Source: Spirochaetaceae bacterium
GTDB lineage: Bacteria > Spirochaetota > Spirochaetia > Treponematales > Breznakiellaceae
Assembly (NCBI GenBank): GCA_031283025.1
Contig: JAITCP010000053.1
Span: forward strand, 1 to 7,880
Reading direction: 5' to 3'
Length of the DNA stretch: 7,880 nt
Both the position numbers and the translations under genes were made by a program. Shown here one piece after another: positions 1-5,541 of this stretch (position 1 is the stretch's first letter; each line of letters starts with the position of its first letter). The notes beneath the pieces were generated by a model, which saw nothing but the letters and a program-made list of their open reading frames with translations, searched no databases and was not told where the DNA came from.

Positions 1-74
1 TTGTTCGGGTAACAAAGTACGAAGAACCGGACGAGGAAGCAAACAAGGGCCCCGATGGCTTTATCACCTCTTGA
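1..74 (+). CDS. C-terminal end of an upstream gene (partial)
   Basis: The third forward frame is open from the window edge to a TGA at 72-74 and reads as an acidic tail (VRVTKYEEPDEEANKGPDGF, then ITS). The other two forward frames are less attractive: one stops at 10-12, and the other lacks this protein-like composition. The frame overlaps the next gene's start by 20 bases, a common arrangement in tightly packed bacterial operons. With only 23 codons the product cannot be identified. A charged tail after a larger domain is all that can be seen. It could also be an open frame by chance. Confidence 0.45.
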   Translation, partial: VRVTKYEEPDEEANKGPDGFITS

Positions 75-387
75 TCTGCAAACCCTCTTTACCCAGATGG
101 ACAAGGTGGGTAAACAGGAGGCCGCTCAGCGCGTAGGGGCGGCGATACTCCAATCCATTCAACAGGAAAAACACCAGCAGCAGACCGATGAAAGAATCAG
201 GTCAGTTAATGAAGCTCAGGATACCGGCGAAGGTACGGAAGGCGTAAAGGACAAAAACGGCGGCAGGGCAGGACAGGACGGGAACCGTCGTAATCACACA
301 ACGGGGGATGATGAAGAAAAAGCATGGGAAGGAGATACTATAATCCGGGACCCTGATCTGGGAATGAATATAGATGTTTCACTTTAG
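55..387 (+). CDS. Small hydrophilic conserved-type hypothetical protein
   Basis: This encodes a 110-residue soluble protein of unknown function, with no signal peptide or membrane segment. Residues 1-50 look helical and amphipathic (MALSPLDLQTLFTQMDKVGK, then a Gln/Glu-rich stretch). Residues 52-95 are Gly/Asp/Lys-rich and probably disordered. The end (DPDLGMNIDVSL) looks like a short ordered tail. The ATG at 55 is preceded by AAGGG at 45-49 with a 5-base gap, a fair ribosome binding site. The gene overlaps the preceding frame by 20 bases and is followed after 63 bases by a membrane-anchored coiled-coil protein, so it is probably translated from an operon. I recall similar small proteins next to flagellar or motility genes in spirochaetes, but that is a weak memory and not shown by the sequence. 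Confidence 0.75.
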   Translation: MALSPLDLQTLFTQMDKVGKQEAAQRVGAAILQSIQQEKHQQQTDERIRSVNEAQDTGEGTEGVKDKNGGRAGQDGNRRNHTTGDDEEKAWEGDTIIRDPDLGMNIDVSL

Positions 388-450
388 TGTTATGTTTGTA
401 CCTTTTTGCATTATGTCCGTGCCCTTTAATATAGCGCCAAAGGCTTGTGC

Positions 451-1041
451 ATGAACTGGTTTTTTGCCGCCGCCGCTCTTGCTCTGTTCCTGTGGTTTTT
501 TGCCCTCCTTTACCTGAAATCCTTTGTCCGGCGAAGGACCAGCCCGGATTATATCTTGGGCCTGCTCCAGGAAGAAGTCCGCCAACTGGAAGCGGATATT
601 GACGAAAAAACCGAGCGGAACTTGCAATTACTGGAAGAAAAGATACGGTCTCTTAGGGAAATTTGCGCAGAGGCGGAGCGGCGCATTGCCGTTTATGGCC
701 GTGAACTTGAAAAGCGGGAAAAAGAAACCCGGACGCTGGCTGTTTTGGAGCGTAGTAGGGGCGCCCTTACCCCCCCCAAAAAGCCTGCCGGACAAACCCG
801 CCCGGAACCGTTAAAAATCGTCGTTTCCCGGGAAAACATTGTTGATAAGCATCCTGTTGTCAAACAACTCCCTGTTGAAAAACAGCTCCCTGTTGAAAAA
901 CAGCCTTCCCTTAAAAACCAGATCGCCGAATTATACCGGGCCGGTTTTTCCCCCGATTTAATCGCTAAACAATTGGGGCTTACTCCCGGAGAGGTAACAT
1001 TATATATAAATATGGGAATCTCTAAAAACTTCGGTTTTTAG
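451..1041 (+). CDS. Membrane-anchored coiled-coil protein with DUF6115/SwrB-like C-terminus
   Basis: This encodes a 196-residue protein. Residues 3-22 form one hydrophobic helix, followed by a basic stop (KSFVRRR), which suggests an N-terminal anchor with the rest in the cytoplasm. Residues 30-95 are a charged heptad-like region (coiled coil). Residues 100-152 are a Pro/Lys-rich linker with a QLPVEK repeat. Residues 155-189 (IAELYRAGFSPDLIAKQLGL, then TPGEVTLYINMG) resemble the helix-turn-helix-like module called DUF6115 at the end of Firmicutes SwrB, which promotes assembly of the flagellar export apparatus. I chose ATG 451 because AAAGG (439-443) is 7 bases upstream; a TTG at 445 is in frame but sits too close to that site. 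The same layout as SwrB suggests a motility-linked role, but this is inference from architecture. Confidence 0.8.
   Translation: MNWFFAAAALALFLWFFALLYLKSFVRRRTSPDYILGLLQEEVRQLEADIDEKTERNLQLLEEKIRSLREICAEAERRIAVYGRELEKREKETRTLAVLERSRGALTPPKKPAGQTRPEPLKIVVSRENIVDKHPVVKQLPVEKQLPVEKQPSLKNQIAELYRAGFSPDLIAKQLGLTPGEVTLYINMGISKNFGF
865..900 (+). repeat. Tandem 18-base repeat inside the coding region (2 copies)
   Basis: Two 18-base units, 865-882 and 883-900, differ at one base (CAA versus CAG at the first codon) and encode QLPVEK twice at residues 139-150. A degenerate unit (HPVVK) lies just upstream and QPSLK just downstream. The repeat lies in the linker between the coiled coil and the C-terminal helical module. 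Its length could therefore vary between strains by slippage without disturbing either domain. Confidence 0.9.
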
Positions 1042-1045
1042 AGAT
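1018..1045 (+). terminator. 12-bp hairpin with UUCG tetraloop overlapping the stop codon
   Basis: ATCTCTAAAAAC (1018-1029) pairs perfectly with GTTTTTAGAGAT (1034-1045) around TTCG (1030-1033). The closing C-G pair gives the unusually stable C(UUCG)G tetraloop. The TAG stop (1039-1041) of the coiled-coil protein lies in the right arm, so the last codons form the left arm. Only three T residues follow the stem, so it may be a weak intrinsic terminator or an mRNA 3'-end protecting structure. It sits at the junction of two convergent genes. Confidence 0.65.
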
Positions 1046-1067
1046 TTACCGCAGAAAAACGCACGTT

Positions 1068-1092
1068 AAAAAAACGTTTTCCACCGGAAAAC
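1068..1092 (-). terminator. Intrinsic terminator of the leftward outer-membrane protein gene
   Basis: Read on the minus strand, GTTTTCC-GGT-GGAAAAC forms a 7-bp stem with a 3-base loop, followed after one G by seven T residues. It begins about 35 bases after the TAA stop (1127-1129) of the leftward gene. The stem is short and AT-rich, but stem plus T-run has the classic order and only works in this direction; read rightward no T-run follows. Confidence 0.7.
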
Positions 1093-1126
1093 AGAAGAAA
1101 AAAAGCTGATGCCGGCCAGTTTGCCG

Positions 1127-2281
1127 TTAATAACATACGCCCAAGGTAACACCAAGGCTTAAACCGGACCCCTGCTTAAAAAGGTAGTAGTTGACGGGTA
1201 TGTCCAGAATTACCGGGCCGAATTTAAAACCTATGCCCATCACAATTTTGGGATTTATAAGTGAAGGGCTCATAGTTCCGCTTCCCTCTGCCTGGATTGG
1301 GCCTACCTCAGTGTCCTCGTAGCGGATCATGGTATTTACGCCAAGGGTTGAGATGTTCTTTCCAAAAGCCACGTCTACCCCCAAGCCAAACTGTACATTG
1401 ATGAACCACAGAAAAAAAGCCGAAGTATAAATCTCCAAAGGTATGGTAAAAGTAGTAACATCTATATTAAAGTTCAATTCCGTTTCCTGAGCGCTGAAAC
1501 CATATAATGAATAATCATCAAGTTCAAAAGTCCCGGACAGAACAGTGTTTGAGTATAGTAGTCCCGTTCCTACGGTGATGCCCCGCCACTTAAAGCCGCG
1601 ATCCCAGCCATTCCCCCCATCCATACCCTTGATCAGCTGGTAATGGGCTGACACACCCAATGAATTGGTCTTTAGTGATAAATCCTGATAATTGTAAAGC
1701 ATACCAAAGGTGAATCGAATTCCCATATACAAGCCGTCCAGGAGGGAGGACATATTGATTCCAAGCTGGGAATTAACGGCCTGTATATTCGCTCCCAGCC
1801 TTATATCCGGGTCATCCAGTATTCTGTTCCCCACAGCCATAATATCATTTACCGGATGAAGTATCCCGCCGGGAAGGCGAATCCCTGCCATGGCTCCGAT
1901 GGTAAAGGCAAAATTTTTGTAATTTGCGTAACCCCGCTGTGTGGCGCTGTGGCTGGCAAATACTGAAGCATTGGCAAATCCCCGGAAAAGCTCTTTGGGG
2001 TTGGAATAAGCGCCGATATATTTACCTTCCAGGTAATTCCGGATTTCAGGCCTTATTTCACTCAGGATCTTGTTTTTATCGTCTTCATGCAGCTCCCCCC
2101 TTTTCCACATAGCAGTCAATTCGTCAAGGAGTCCCTGCTCTAAAGGGTTACCTTTCTTATGGTCTTCCAGAATAGTGTCCAAATCCCCGTATGGCCCTAT
2201 GTCTATTGCAAAAGCCACTCCCGCCAGAAATACCAGAAGGAAAACCAAGCTGAGATGTTTATATAACCCGCTATTCCCCAT
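1127..2281 (-). CDS. Secreted, probable outer-membrane beta-barrel protein
   Basis: This encodes 384 residues. Residues 1-25 are a signal peptide (hydrophobic core SLVFLLVFLAGVAFA, AFA|ID cleavage for signal peptidase I). Residues 26-100 are hydrophilic and helical. From about residue 105 the protein alternates polar and hydrophobic residues with many Gly, Tyr and Phe, as in membrane beta-strands. It ends in the aromatic-terminated LGVTLGVCY, like a barrel-assembly signal. The segment GFANASVFASHSATQRGY recalls the Lsa36-like or FadL-like surface protein families of spirochaetes; I am not sure of that assignment. The frame is open further upstream, but those codons lie in the tRNA-Phe gene, so ATG 2281 is the first usable start. 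No good Shine-Dalgarno sequence precedes it. Transcription probably starts upstream of the tRNA or in the 30-base gap. Confidence 0.8.
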   Translation of the reverse strand: MGNSGLYKHLSLVFLLVFLAGVAFAIDIGPYGDLDTILEDHKKGNPLEQGLLDELTAMWKRGELHEDDKNKILSEIRPEIRNYLEGKYIGAYSNPKELFRGFANASVFASHSATQRGYANYKNFAFTIGAMAGIRLPGGILHPVNDIMAVGNRILDDPDIRLGANIQAVNSQLGINMSSLLDGLYMGIRFTFGMLYNYQDLSLKTNSLGVSAHYQLIKGMDGGNGWDRGFKWRGITVGTGLLYSNTVLSGTFELDDYSLYGFSAQETELNFNIDVTTFTIPLEIYTSAFFLWFINVQFGLGVDVAFGKNISTLGVNTMIRYEDTEVGPIQAEGSGTMSPSLINPKIVMGIGFKFGPVILDIPVNYYLFKQGSGLSLGVTLGVCY

Positions 2282-2311
2282 AATGTAGCAACTGTGTAAT
2301 GCAACAGTCGT

Positions 2312-2384
2312 TGCCACCTCGGAGAATTGAACTCCAGACACGCAGATTTTCAGTCTGCTGCTCTACCAACTGAGCTAAGGTGGC
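2312..2384 (-). tRNA. tRNA-Phe (GAA)
   Basis: On the minus strand a complete 73-base cloverleaf is present. The acceptor stem is GCCACCT/AGGTGGC, the D stem GCTC/GAGC, the anticodon stem GCAGA/TCTGC with loop CTGAAAA, a 5-base variable region follows, and the T arm is TGGAG-TTCAATT-CTCCG. The anticodon GAA lies at 2349-2351 (phenylalanine, UUC/UUU codons). The discriminator base is A and the next bases are ACG, so CCA is not encoded and must be added by the CCA-adding enzyme. A small hairpin, GCAAC-AGTC-GTTGC on the plus strand (2301-2314), overlaps the last three tRNA bases. Confidence 0.97.
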
Positions 2385-2392
2385 CTAATAAC

Positions 2393-2415
2393 AGCACCCC
2401 GTTAAGGGGTGTTAA
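2393..2415. repeat. 23-base palindromic repeat, copy 1
   Basis: An exact copy of 2544-2566. Its core is CACCCC-GTTAA-GGGGTG, a 6-bp stem with a 5-base loop, followed by TTAA. It ends nine bases upstream of the tRNA-Phe 5' end, so it would lie in the tRNA's leader if transcription starts further right. It is not followed by a T-run in either direction, so it is not a typical intrinsic terminator. Confidence 0.9.
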
Positions 2416-2472
2416 TTCACAAAATGCAACAGGCCCAGGCACCAATAATAGCTTCCATGACCCGTAATGCAA

Positions 2473-2535
2473 GCCAACCTTTAGGTTGGCGACAGTGCCG
2501 CTTCGAGAAACGGCTTTAGGGTTCCCGCCGGGAAC
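2473..2535. repeat. Three consecutive hairpins between the 23-base repeats
   Basis: GCCAACC-TTTA-GGTTGGC (2473-2490) is a perfect 7-bp stem. GCCG...CGGC (2497-2500 with 2511-2514) encloses CTTCGAGAAA. GTTCCC-GCC-GGGAAC (2521-2535) is a perfect 6-bp stem. They are separated by only 6 bases each and sit in the same intergenic spacer as the two 23-base palindromes. This may be a structured RNA, a palindromic repeat element, or a nucleoid or regulatory protein site; the sequence alone does not decide. Confidence 0.75.
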
Positions 2536-2543
2536 TTGCGACT

Positions 2544-2566
2544 AGCACCCCGTTAAGGGGTGTTAA
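2544..2566. repeat. 23-base palindromic repeat, copy 2
   Basis: Identical to 2393-2415, 151 bases away and in the same orientation. It is preceded by GCGACT, similar to the GCGACA that follows the first hairpin of the cluster (2489-2494). This hints that the array is built from a repeating linker-plus-hairpin unit. Confidence 0.9.
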
Positions 2567-2641
2567 GTTTCTCAATATTTACTGTTTTTTTTGAAAATGT
2601 CAAGCGAATTTTTGGAAAAATTGCCATTCATATCGGAGATT

Positions 2642-2670
2642 TTGACAAAAATGAGAAAAATGTCATTAAA
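2642..2670 (+). promoter_or_regulatory. Possible sigma-70-type promoter of the hybrid kinase gene
   Basis: A consensus -35 box TTGACA (2642-2647) is followed after 17 bases by ATTAAA (2665-2670), a weak -10. An inverted pair TGACA (2643-2647) and TGTCA (2661-2665) spans the two boxes and could be an operator. A second, weaker candidate is TTACAA (2704-2709) with TATCTT (2727-2732), also at 17-base spacing and nearer the gene. Confidence 0.4.
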
Positions 2671-2740
2671 CCCCGGTAATGGCATTTTCCGCATTATATG
2701 GGCTTACAATGCCCGGAAAAGTCTGCTATCTTAGTATAAA

Positions 2741-2751
2741 GGGAGGCAAGG
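2741..2751 (+). promoter_or_regulatory. Ribosome binding site of the hybrid kinase gene
   Basis: GGGAGG (2741-2746) lies 11 bases and AAGG (2748-2751) 6 bases before ATG 2758. An in-frame TAA at 2737-2739 excludes any longer start, so ATG 2758 is the only sensible beginning. Confidence 0.7.
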
Positions 2752-2757
2752 CAGGCA

Positions 2758-5310
2758 ATGAGTAGTACGATATCAAAAATTTTTCCAAAACGCCCCCTGT
2801 ATGTACAACTTTTGTTTACCGGTTTTGCATTTTTGCTGATGGTGGTATTAAGCCACGCCTTTACCGGCAGAATCGTGCGGGCCGATTTGCTGCGTAATGT
2901 TGAAAGCGTCCTTGACCTTGTAGAATCCCAAATCGAGTCCGATTTGCTGGAATCGCGCACAGTACTGGACGGTTTTGCACAATCCATACAAAGTTTAATC
3001 CTGCGCGGGGATAACGCCGCTGATCTGCGCGCTTATAACACGGATATATCAAGTCATTTACTTTCAAAAAACAATGACACTTTTAGCAGTAACGGCCCTT
3101 TCTGTTATATAGAAATATTTCCGGAAGGCCCTGTTTTTATTAACGGCATTGGCTGGGATGCGCCGGATTCTTTTATACCGGCGGAACGTCCCTGGTACAG
3201 TGCCGCTCTGGAAGCCCGCGGCGGCATTGCCGAAACATTGCCTTTTACCGATACCGTAACAGGTGAAACCGTTTTTTCATACTCCCGCTGCATTTATGAC
3301 GGCAAGGGCAACCGGCTGGGCGTTGCCGCTATTGATGTACGGGCAGGCCATATCGGAGAAAAAGTTGTATCTACCTCATTTGCCAAAGACGGCTTTGGGG
3401 TATTGGTTAGCCAGGATTTAACATTGATTGGGCACTCTAACCCGGACTTTATCGGAAGAAAAATGTACGACCCGGACATTCCCCTTTCAATCCTGACAGA
3501 AGATCTGGTAAATACAGGGTATGTTTCAGAAGTATCATTTACCAGTTGGACAGGCGTTCCGGTCATCTGTTTTTTCAAGACGCTTTCCAATGGCTGGCGT
3601 TTGGGCATTTTGGTGTCAAGAAACGCATATTATCAAAACGTAACCAATATGGCATTTGTCCTGAGTATTTTTGGCATAACGCTTGCTTTGGTGCTGATAA
3701 TTATCCTTATCCGCGTTGACGCCGCCAAAAATAAATCGGACATTGAAAACAGGCACAAAAGCGCGTTTCTTGCCAATATGAGCCACGAGATACGCACCCC
3801 CATGAACGCCATAATCGGCATGATCACGATAGGAAAATCCGCTTCCGATTCCATTCGCAAGGATTATTGCTTTGCGAAAATACAGGACGCTTCCAACCAC
3901 CTGCTTGGCGTAATTAATGATATTCTGGATATGTCCAAAATAGAAGCCAATAAATTTGAACTTGCTCCGGTTGAATTTGATCTGGAAAAAATGCTCCAGA
4001 GGGTGGTGAATGTCGTCAATTTCCGCATAGACGAAAAGCGGCAAAAATTCTCCGTGCACATCGACCGTTCCATTCCCCGGACGATCATAGGGGACGATCA
4101 GCGGATAGCGCAGGTCATTACCAACCTCCTGGGAAACGCGATTAAATTTACGCCGGAAGAAGGTTCCGTTACCCTTGCAGCGCGCCTTACAGATATTACA
4201 AACGGCATCTGTACCATAAAAGTTTCGGTAAGCGATACCGGAATCGGCATAAGCCCTGAACAACAGGAAAAGATTTTTCAGTCTTTTGAACAGGCCGAAT
4301 CCAGCACCACCCGCAAATACGGCGGCACGGGGCTGGGCCTTGCCATTTCCAAGAGCATAGTAGAGATGATGGGCGGCAGCCTTTGGGTTGAATCGGAACC
4401 CGAAAAAGGCGCCGTTTTTTCCTTTACGATTCAGGCGCGGCGCGGCGCGGAAGGAAAACACAAGTCATTGTCTGATGATATTAATATAAACAATGTCCGC
4501 ATCTTAACCGTAGACGATGACCCCGATATTTTAACGTACTTTACTGATATAGCGCAGGGGTTTGGCTTATCGTGCGATACCGCATTAAGCGGGGAAAAAG
4601 CGCTTGAACTTATAAGCCAAAAGAACGGCTACCATATTTATTTTATAGACTGGAAAATGCCGGGCATGGACGGCATACAGCTTTCCCGTGAAATAAAAGG
4701 GTACGGGTCTGAAAAGTCCATCGTAATAATGATTTCCTCCGCCGAATGGAGCATGATTGCGGAAGAAGCAAAAACGGCGGGTGTAGATAAATTCCTTTCC
4801 AAACCCCTGTTCCCTTCTACCATTGCGGAAGTGATTAATGAATGTCTTGGCGTGGACAAGCGTCAAGTGGAAAAAGCGCAGTCTGCGGACATTGGCGGTA
4901 TCTTTGCCGGGCGGCGCATACTGCTGGTTGAAGACGTAGAGATTAACCGCGAAATTGTACTGGCCCTGCTTGAACCGACGCGGCTGGAGATAGACTGCGC
5001 GGAAAACGGCGTGGAAGCCGTAAGAAAGTTTACCGCTGCCCCTAACAGGTACTACATGATATTCATGGACGTACAGATGCCGGAAATGGACGGTTATGAA
5101 GCGACGCGGCGCATTCGTTCTTTGAATAATCCCAGGGCCAAAACCATCCCGATAATCGCCATGACCGCCAACGTGTTTCGTGAGGATGTTGAAAAATGCC
5201 TCGCAGCCGGTATGGACAGCCATATAGGCAAACCGGTTGATTTTGAGGAAGTTCTGTCCAAATTACGCTTCTATTTGGATAAAAAATTAACGGACAAAAA
5301 GGCGCCGTAA
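2758..5310 (+). CDS. Hybrid sensor histidine kinase: dCache, HisKA, HATPase, two receiver domains
   Basis: This encodes an 850-residue inner-membrane sensor kinase. Helix 1 is at 14-35 and helix 2 at 298-318; between them lies a periplasmic double-Cache domain with the typical RPWY motif (144-147). There is no HAMP domain: about 24 residues join helix 2 to the H-box SHEIRTP, with phospho-accepting His343. The ATP-binding domain shows the N-box Asn460, DTGIG (493-497) and GGTGLGL (522-528). Receiver 1 has the acidic DDD at 586-588, phosphorylatable Asp631 and Lys682. Receiver 2 has ED at 725-726, Asp771, Thr803 and Lys825. All catalytic residues appear intact. No HPt or DNA-binding domain is present, so phosphate must pass to a separate HPt protein or the receivers must act by protein contact. 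The signal is unknown. The gene stands alone at its 5' side and is followed after 231 bases by another sensor gene in the same direction. Confidence 0.95.
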   Translation: MSSTISKIFPKRPLYVQLLFTGFAFLLMVVLSHAFTGRIVRADLLRNVESVLDLVESQIESDLLESRTVLDGFAQSIQSLILRGDNAADLRAYNTDISSHLLSKNNDTFSSNGPFCYIEIFPEGPVFINGIGWDAPDSFIPAERPWYSAALEARGGIAETLPFTDTVTGETVFSYSRCIYDGKGNRLGVAAIDVRAGHIGEKVVSTSFAKDGFGVLVSQDLTLIGHSNPDFIGRKMYDPDIPLSILTEDLVNTGYVSEVSFTSWTGVPVICFFKTLSNGWRLGILVSRNAYYQNVTNMAFVLSIFGITLALVLIIILIRVDAAKNKSDIENRHKSAFLANMSHEIRTPMNAIIGMITIGKSASDSIRKDYCFAKIQDASNHLLGVINDILDMSKIEANKFELAPVEFDLEKMLQRVVNVVNFRIDEKRQKFSVHIDRSIPRTIIGDDQRIAQVITNLLGNAIKFTPEEGSVTLAARLTDITNGICTIKVSVSDTGIGISPEQQEKIFQSFEQAESSTTRKYGGTGLGLAISKSIVEMMGGSLWVESEPEKGAVFSFTIQARRGAEGKHKSLSDDININNVRILTVDDDPDILTYFTDIAQGFGLSCDTALSGEKALELISQKNGYHIYFIDWKMPGMDGIQLSREIKGYGSEKSIVIMISSAEWSMIAEEAKTAGVDKFLSKPLFPSTIAEVINECLGVDKRQVEKAQSADIGGIFAGRRILLVEDVEINREIVLALLEPTRLEIDCAENGVEAVRKFTAAPNRYYMIFMDVQMPEMDGYEATRRIRSLNNPRAKTIPIIAMTANVFREDVEKCLAAGMDSHIGKPVDFEEVLSKLRFYLDKKLTDKKAP

Positions 5311-5334
5311 GGCCATTGCCAAAATACGGAAAAA
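5305..5334 (+). terminator. Weak possible terminator after the hybrid kinase gene
   Basis: CCGTA (5305-5309) can pair with TACGG (5325-5329), enclosing a small GGC-CATT-GCC hairpin (5311-5320). The structure begins within the last codons and is followed by six A and then four T, a poor T-run. It may slow or end transcription, but the evidence is thin. Confidence 0.25.
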
Positions 5335-5437
5335 ATTTTCAGCGGCAGACAGGCCGGATTATAAACCGATAGAAGAATTCTAGGCAAACATAATACGCTT
5401 TCTATGTAATAATCTGAGTATTTTTTCATGCTATATA

Positions 5438-5466
5438 TTGCACAAAATAATCAACTATGTCATAAT
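5438..5466 (+). promoter_or_regulatory. Promoter of the tandem solute-binding sensor gene
   Basis: TTGCAC (5438-5443) and CATAAT (5461-5466) are separated by 17 bases in an AT-rich stretch. The -10 box matches the consensus at five of six positions, the -35 at three. The predicted start near 5473 leaves a leader of about 70 bases. This suggests the second sensor can be expressed independently of the first. Confidence 0.5.
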
Positions 5467-5532
5467 AATGTATCATCCTCATGTTTTCTGGACAGGCTTT
5501 GCCGGTGCCGGTTTGGGGTGGTTTTAGGAAAA

Positions 5533-5541
5533 GAGGTGATC
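5533..5541 (+). promoter_or_regulatory. Very strong Shine-Dalgarno sequence deciding start 5542
   Basis: GAGGTGATC directly abuts ATG 5542 and is complementary over nine contiguous bases to the usual bacterial 16S rRNA 3' end (GATCACCTC). The GAGG core is 5 bases from the ATG. An in-frame GTG at 5536 lies inside this site and is therefore unlikely to be the start. Confidence 0.8.

Larger units (their letters stand above)
2385..2757. other. Gene-free divergent intergenic region with hairpin cluster and promoter area
   Basis: These 373 bases separate the leftward tRNA-Phe from the rightward kinase gene and contain no convincing coding frame. The half nearest the tRNA (2393-2566) is filled with perfect inverted repeats and two copies of one 23-base sequence. 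The half nearest the kinase (2570-2757) is AT-rich, with an eight-T run at 2585-2592, an AATTTTT-GG-AAAAATT inverted repeat at 2607-2622, and promoter-like elements. A promoter for the tRNA should lie in the left half on the minus strand, but I see no convincing pair of boxes. Confidence 0.8.

Noticed and set aside
392..454. A 20-codon frame starting at ATG 392 whose TGA overlaps ATG 451 as ATGA
   Set aside because: The overlap looks like translational coupling, but there is no ribosome binding site before 392 and the peptide has no recognisable character.
2282..2341. A 20-residue N-terminal extension of the outer-membrane protein gene starting inside the tRNA
   Set aside because: The extension begins within the tRNA-Phe sequence and would place a polar stretch before a clean signal peptide that starts at ATG 2281.
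2298..2432. A 10-base direct repeat (AATGCAACAG at 2298-2307 and 2423-2432) flanking tRNA-Phe, as if from an integration event
   Set aside because: It is short, lies outside the tRNA 3' end in one copy, and no integrase or foreign gene is between or beside the copies.
2393..2566. Integron attC site or CRISPR repeat pair
   Set aside because: Two 23-base copies 151 bases apart are too few and too far apart for CRISPR. The GTTRRRY and RYYYAAC boxes expected at attC ends are not present in the right arrangement, and no integrase or cas gene is seen.
3616..4461. A 281-codon open frame on the minus strand inside the hybrid kinase gene
   Set aside because: It lies wholly opposite the HisKA and HATPase coding region, whose motifs are unmistakable. 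Its translation has low complexity and no recognisable domain.
4585..5223. A 212-codon open frame on the minus strand opposite the receiver domains
   Set aside because: Its composition (many His, Phe, Tyr, Arg) is that of an antisense shadow, and both receivers on the plus strand are intact.
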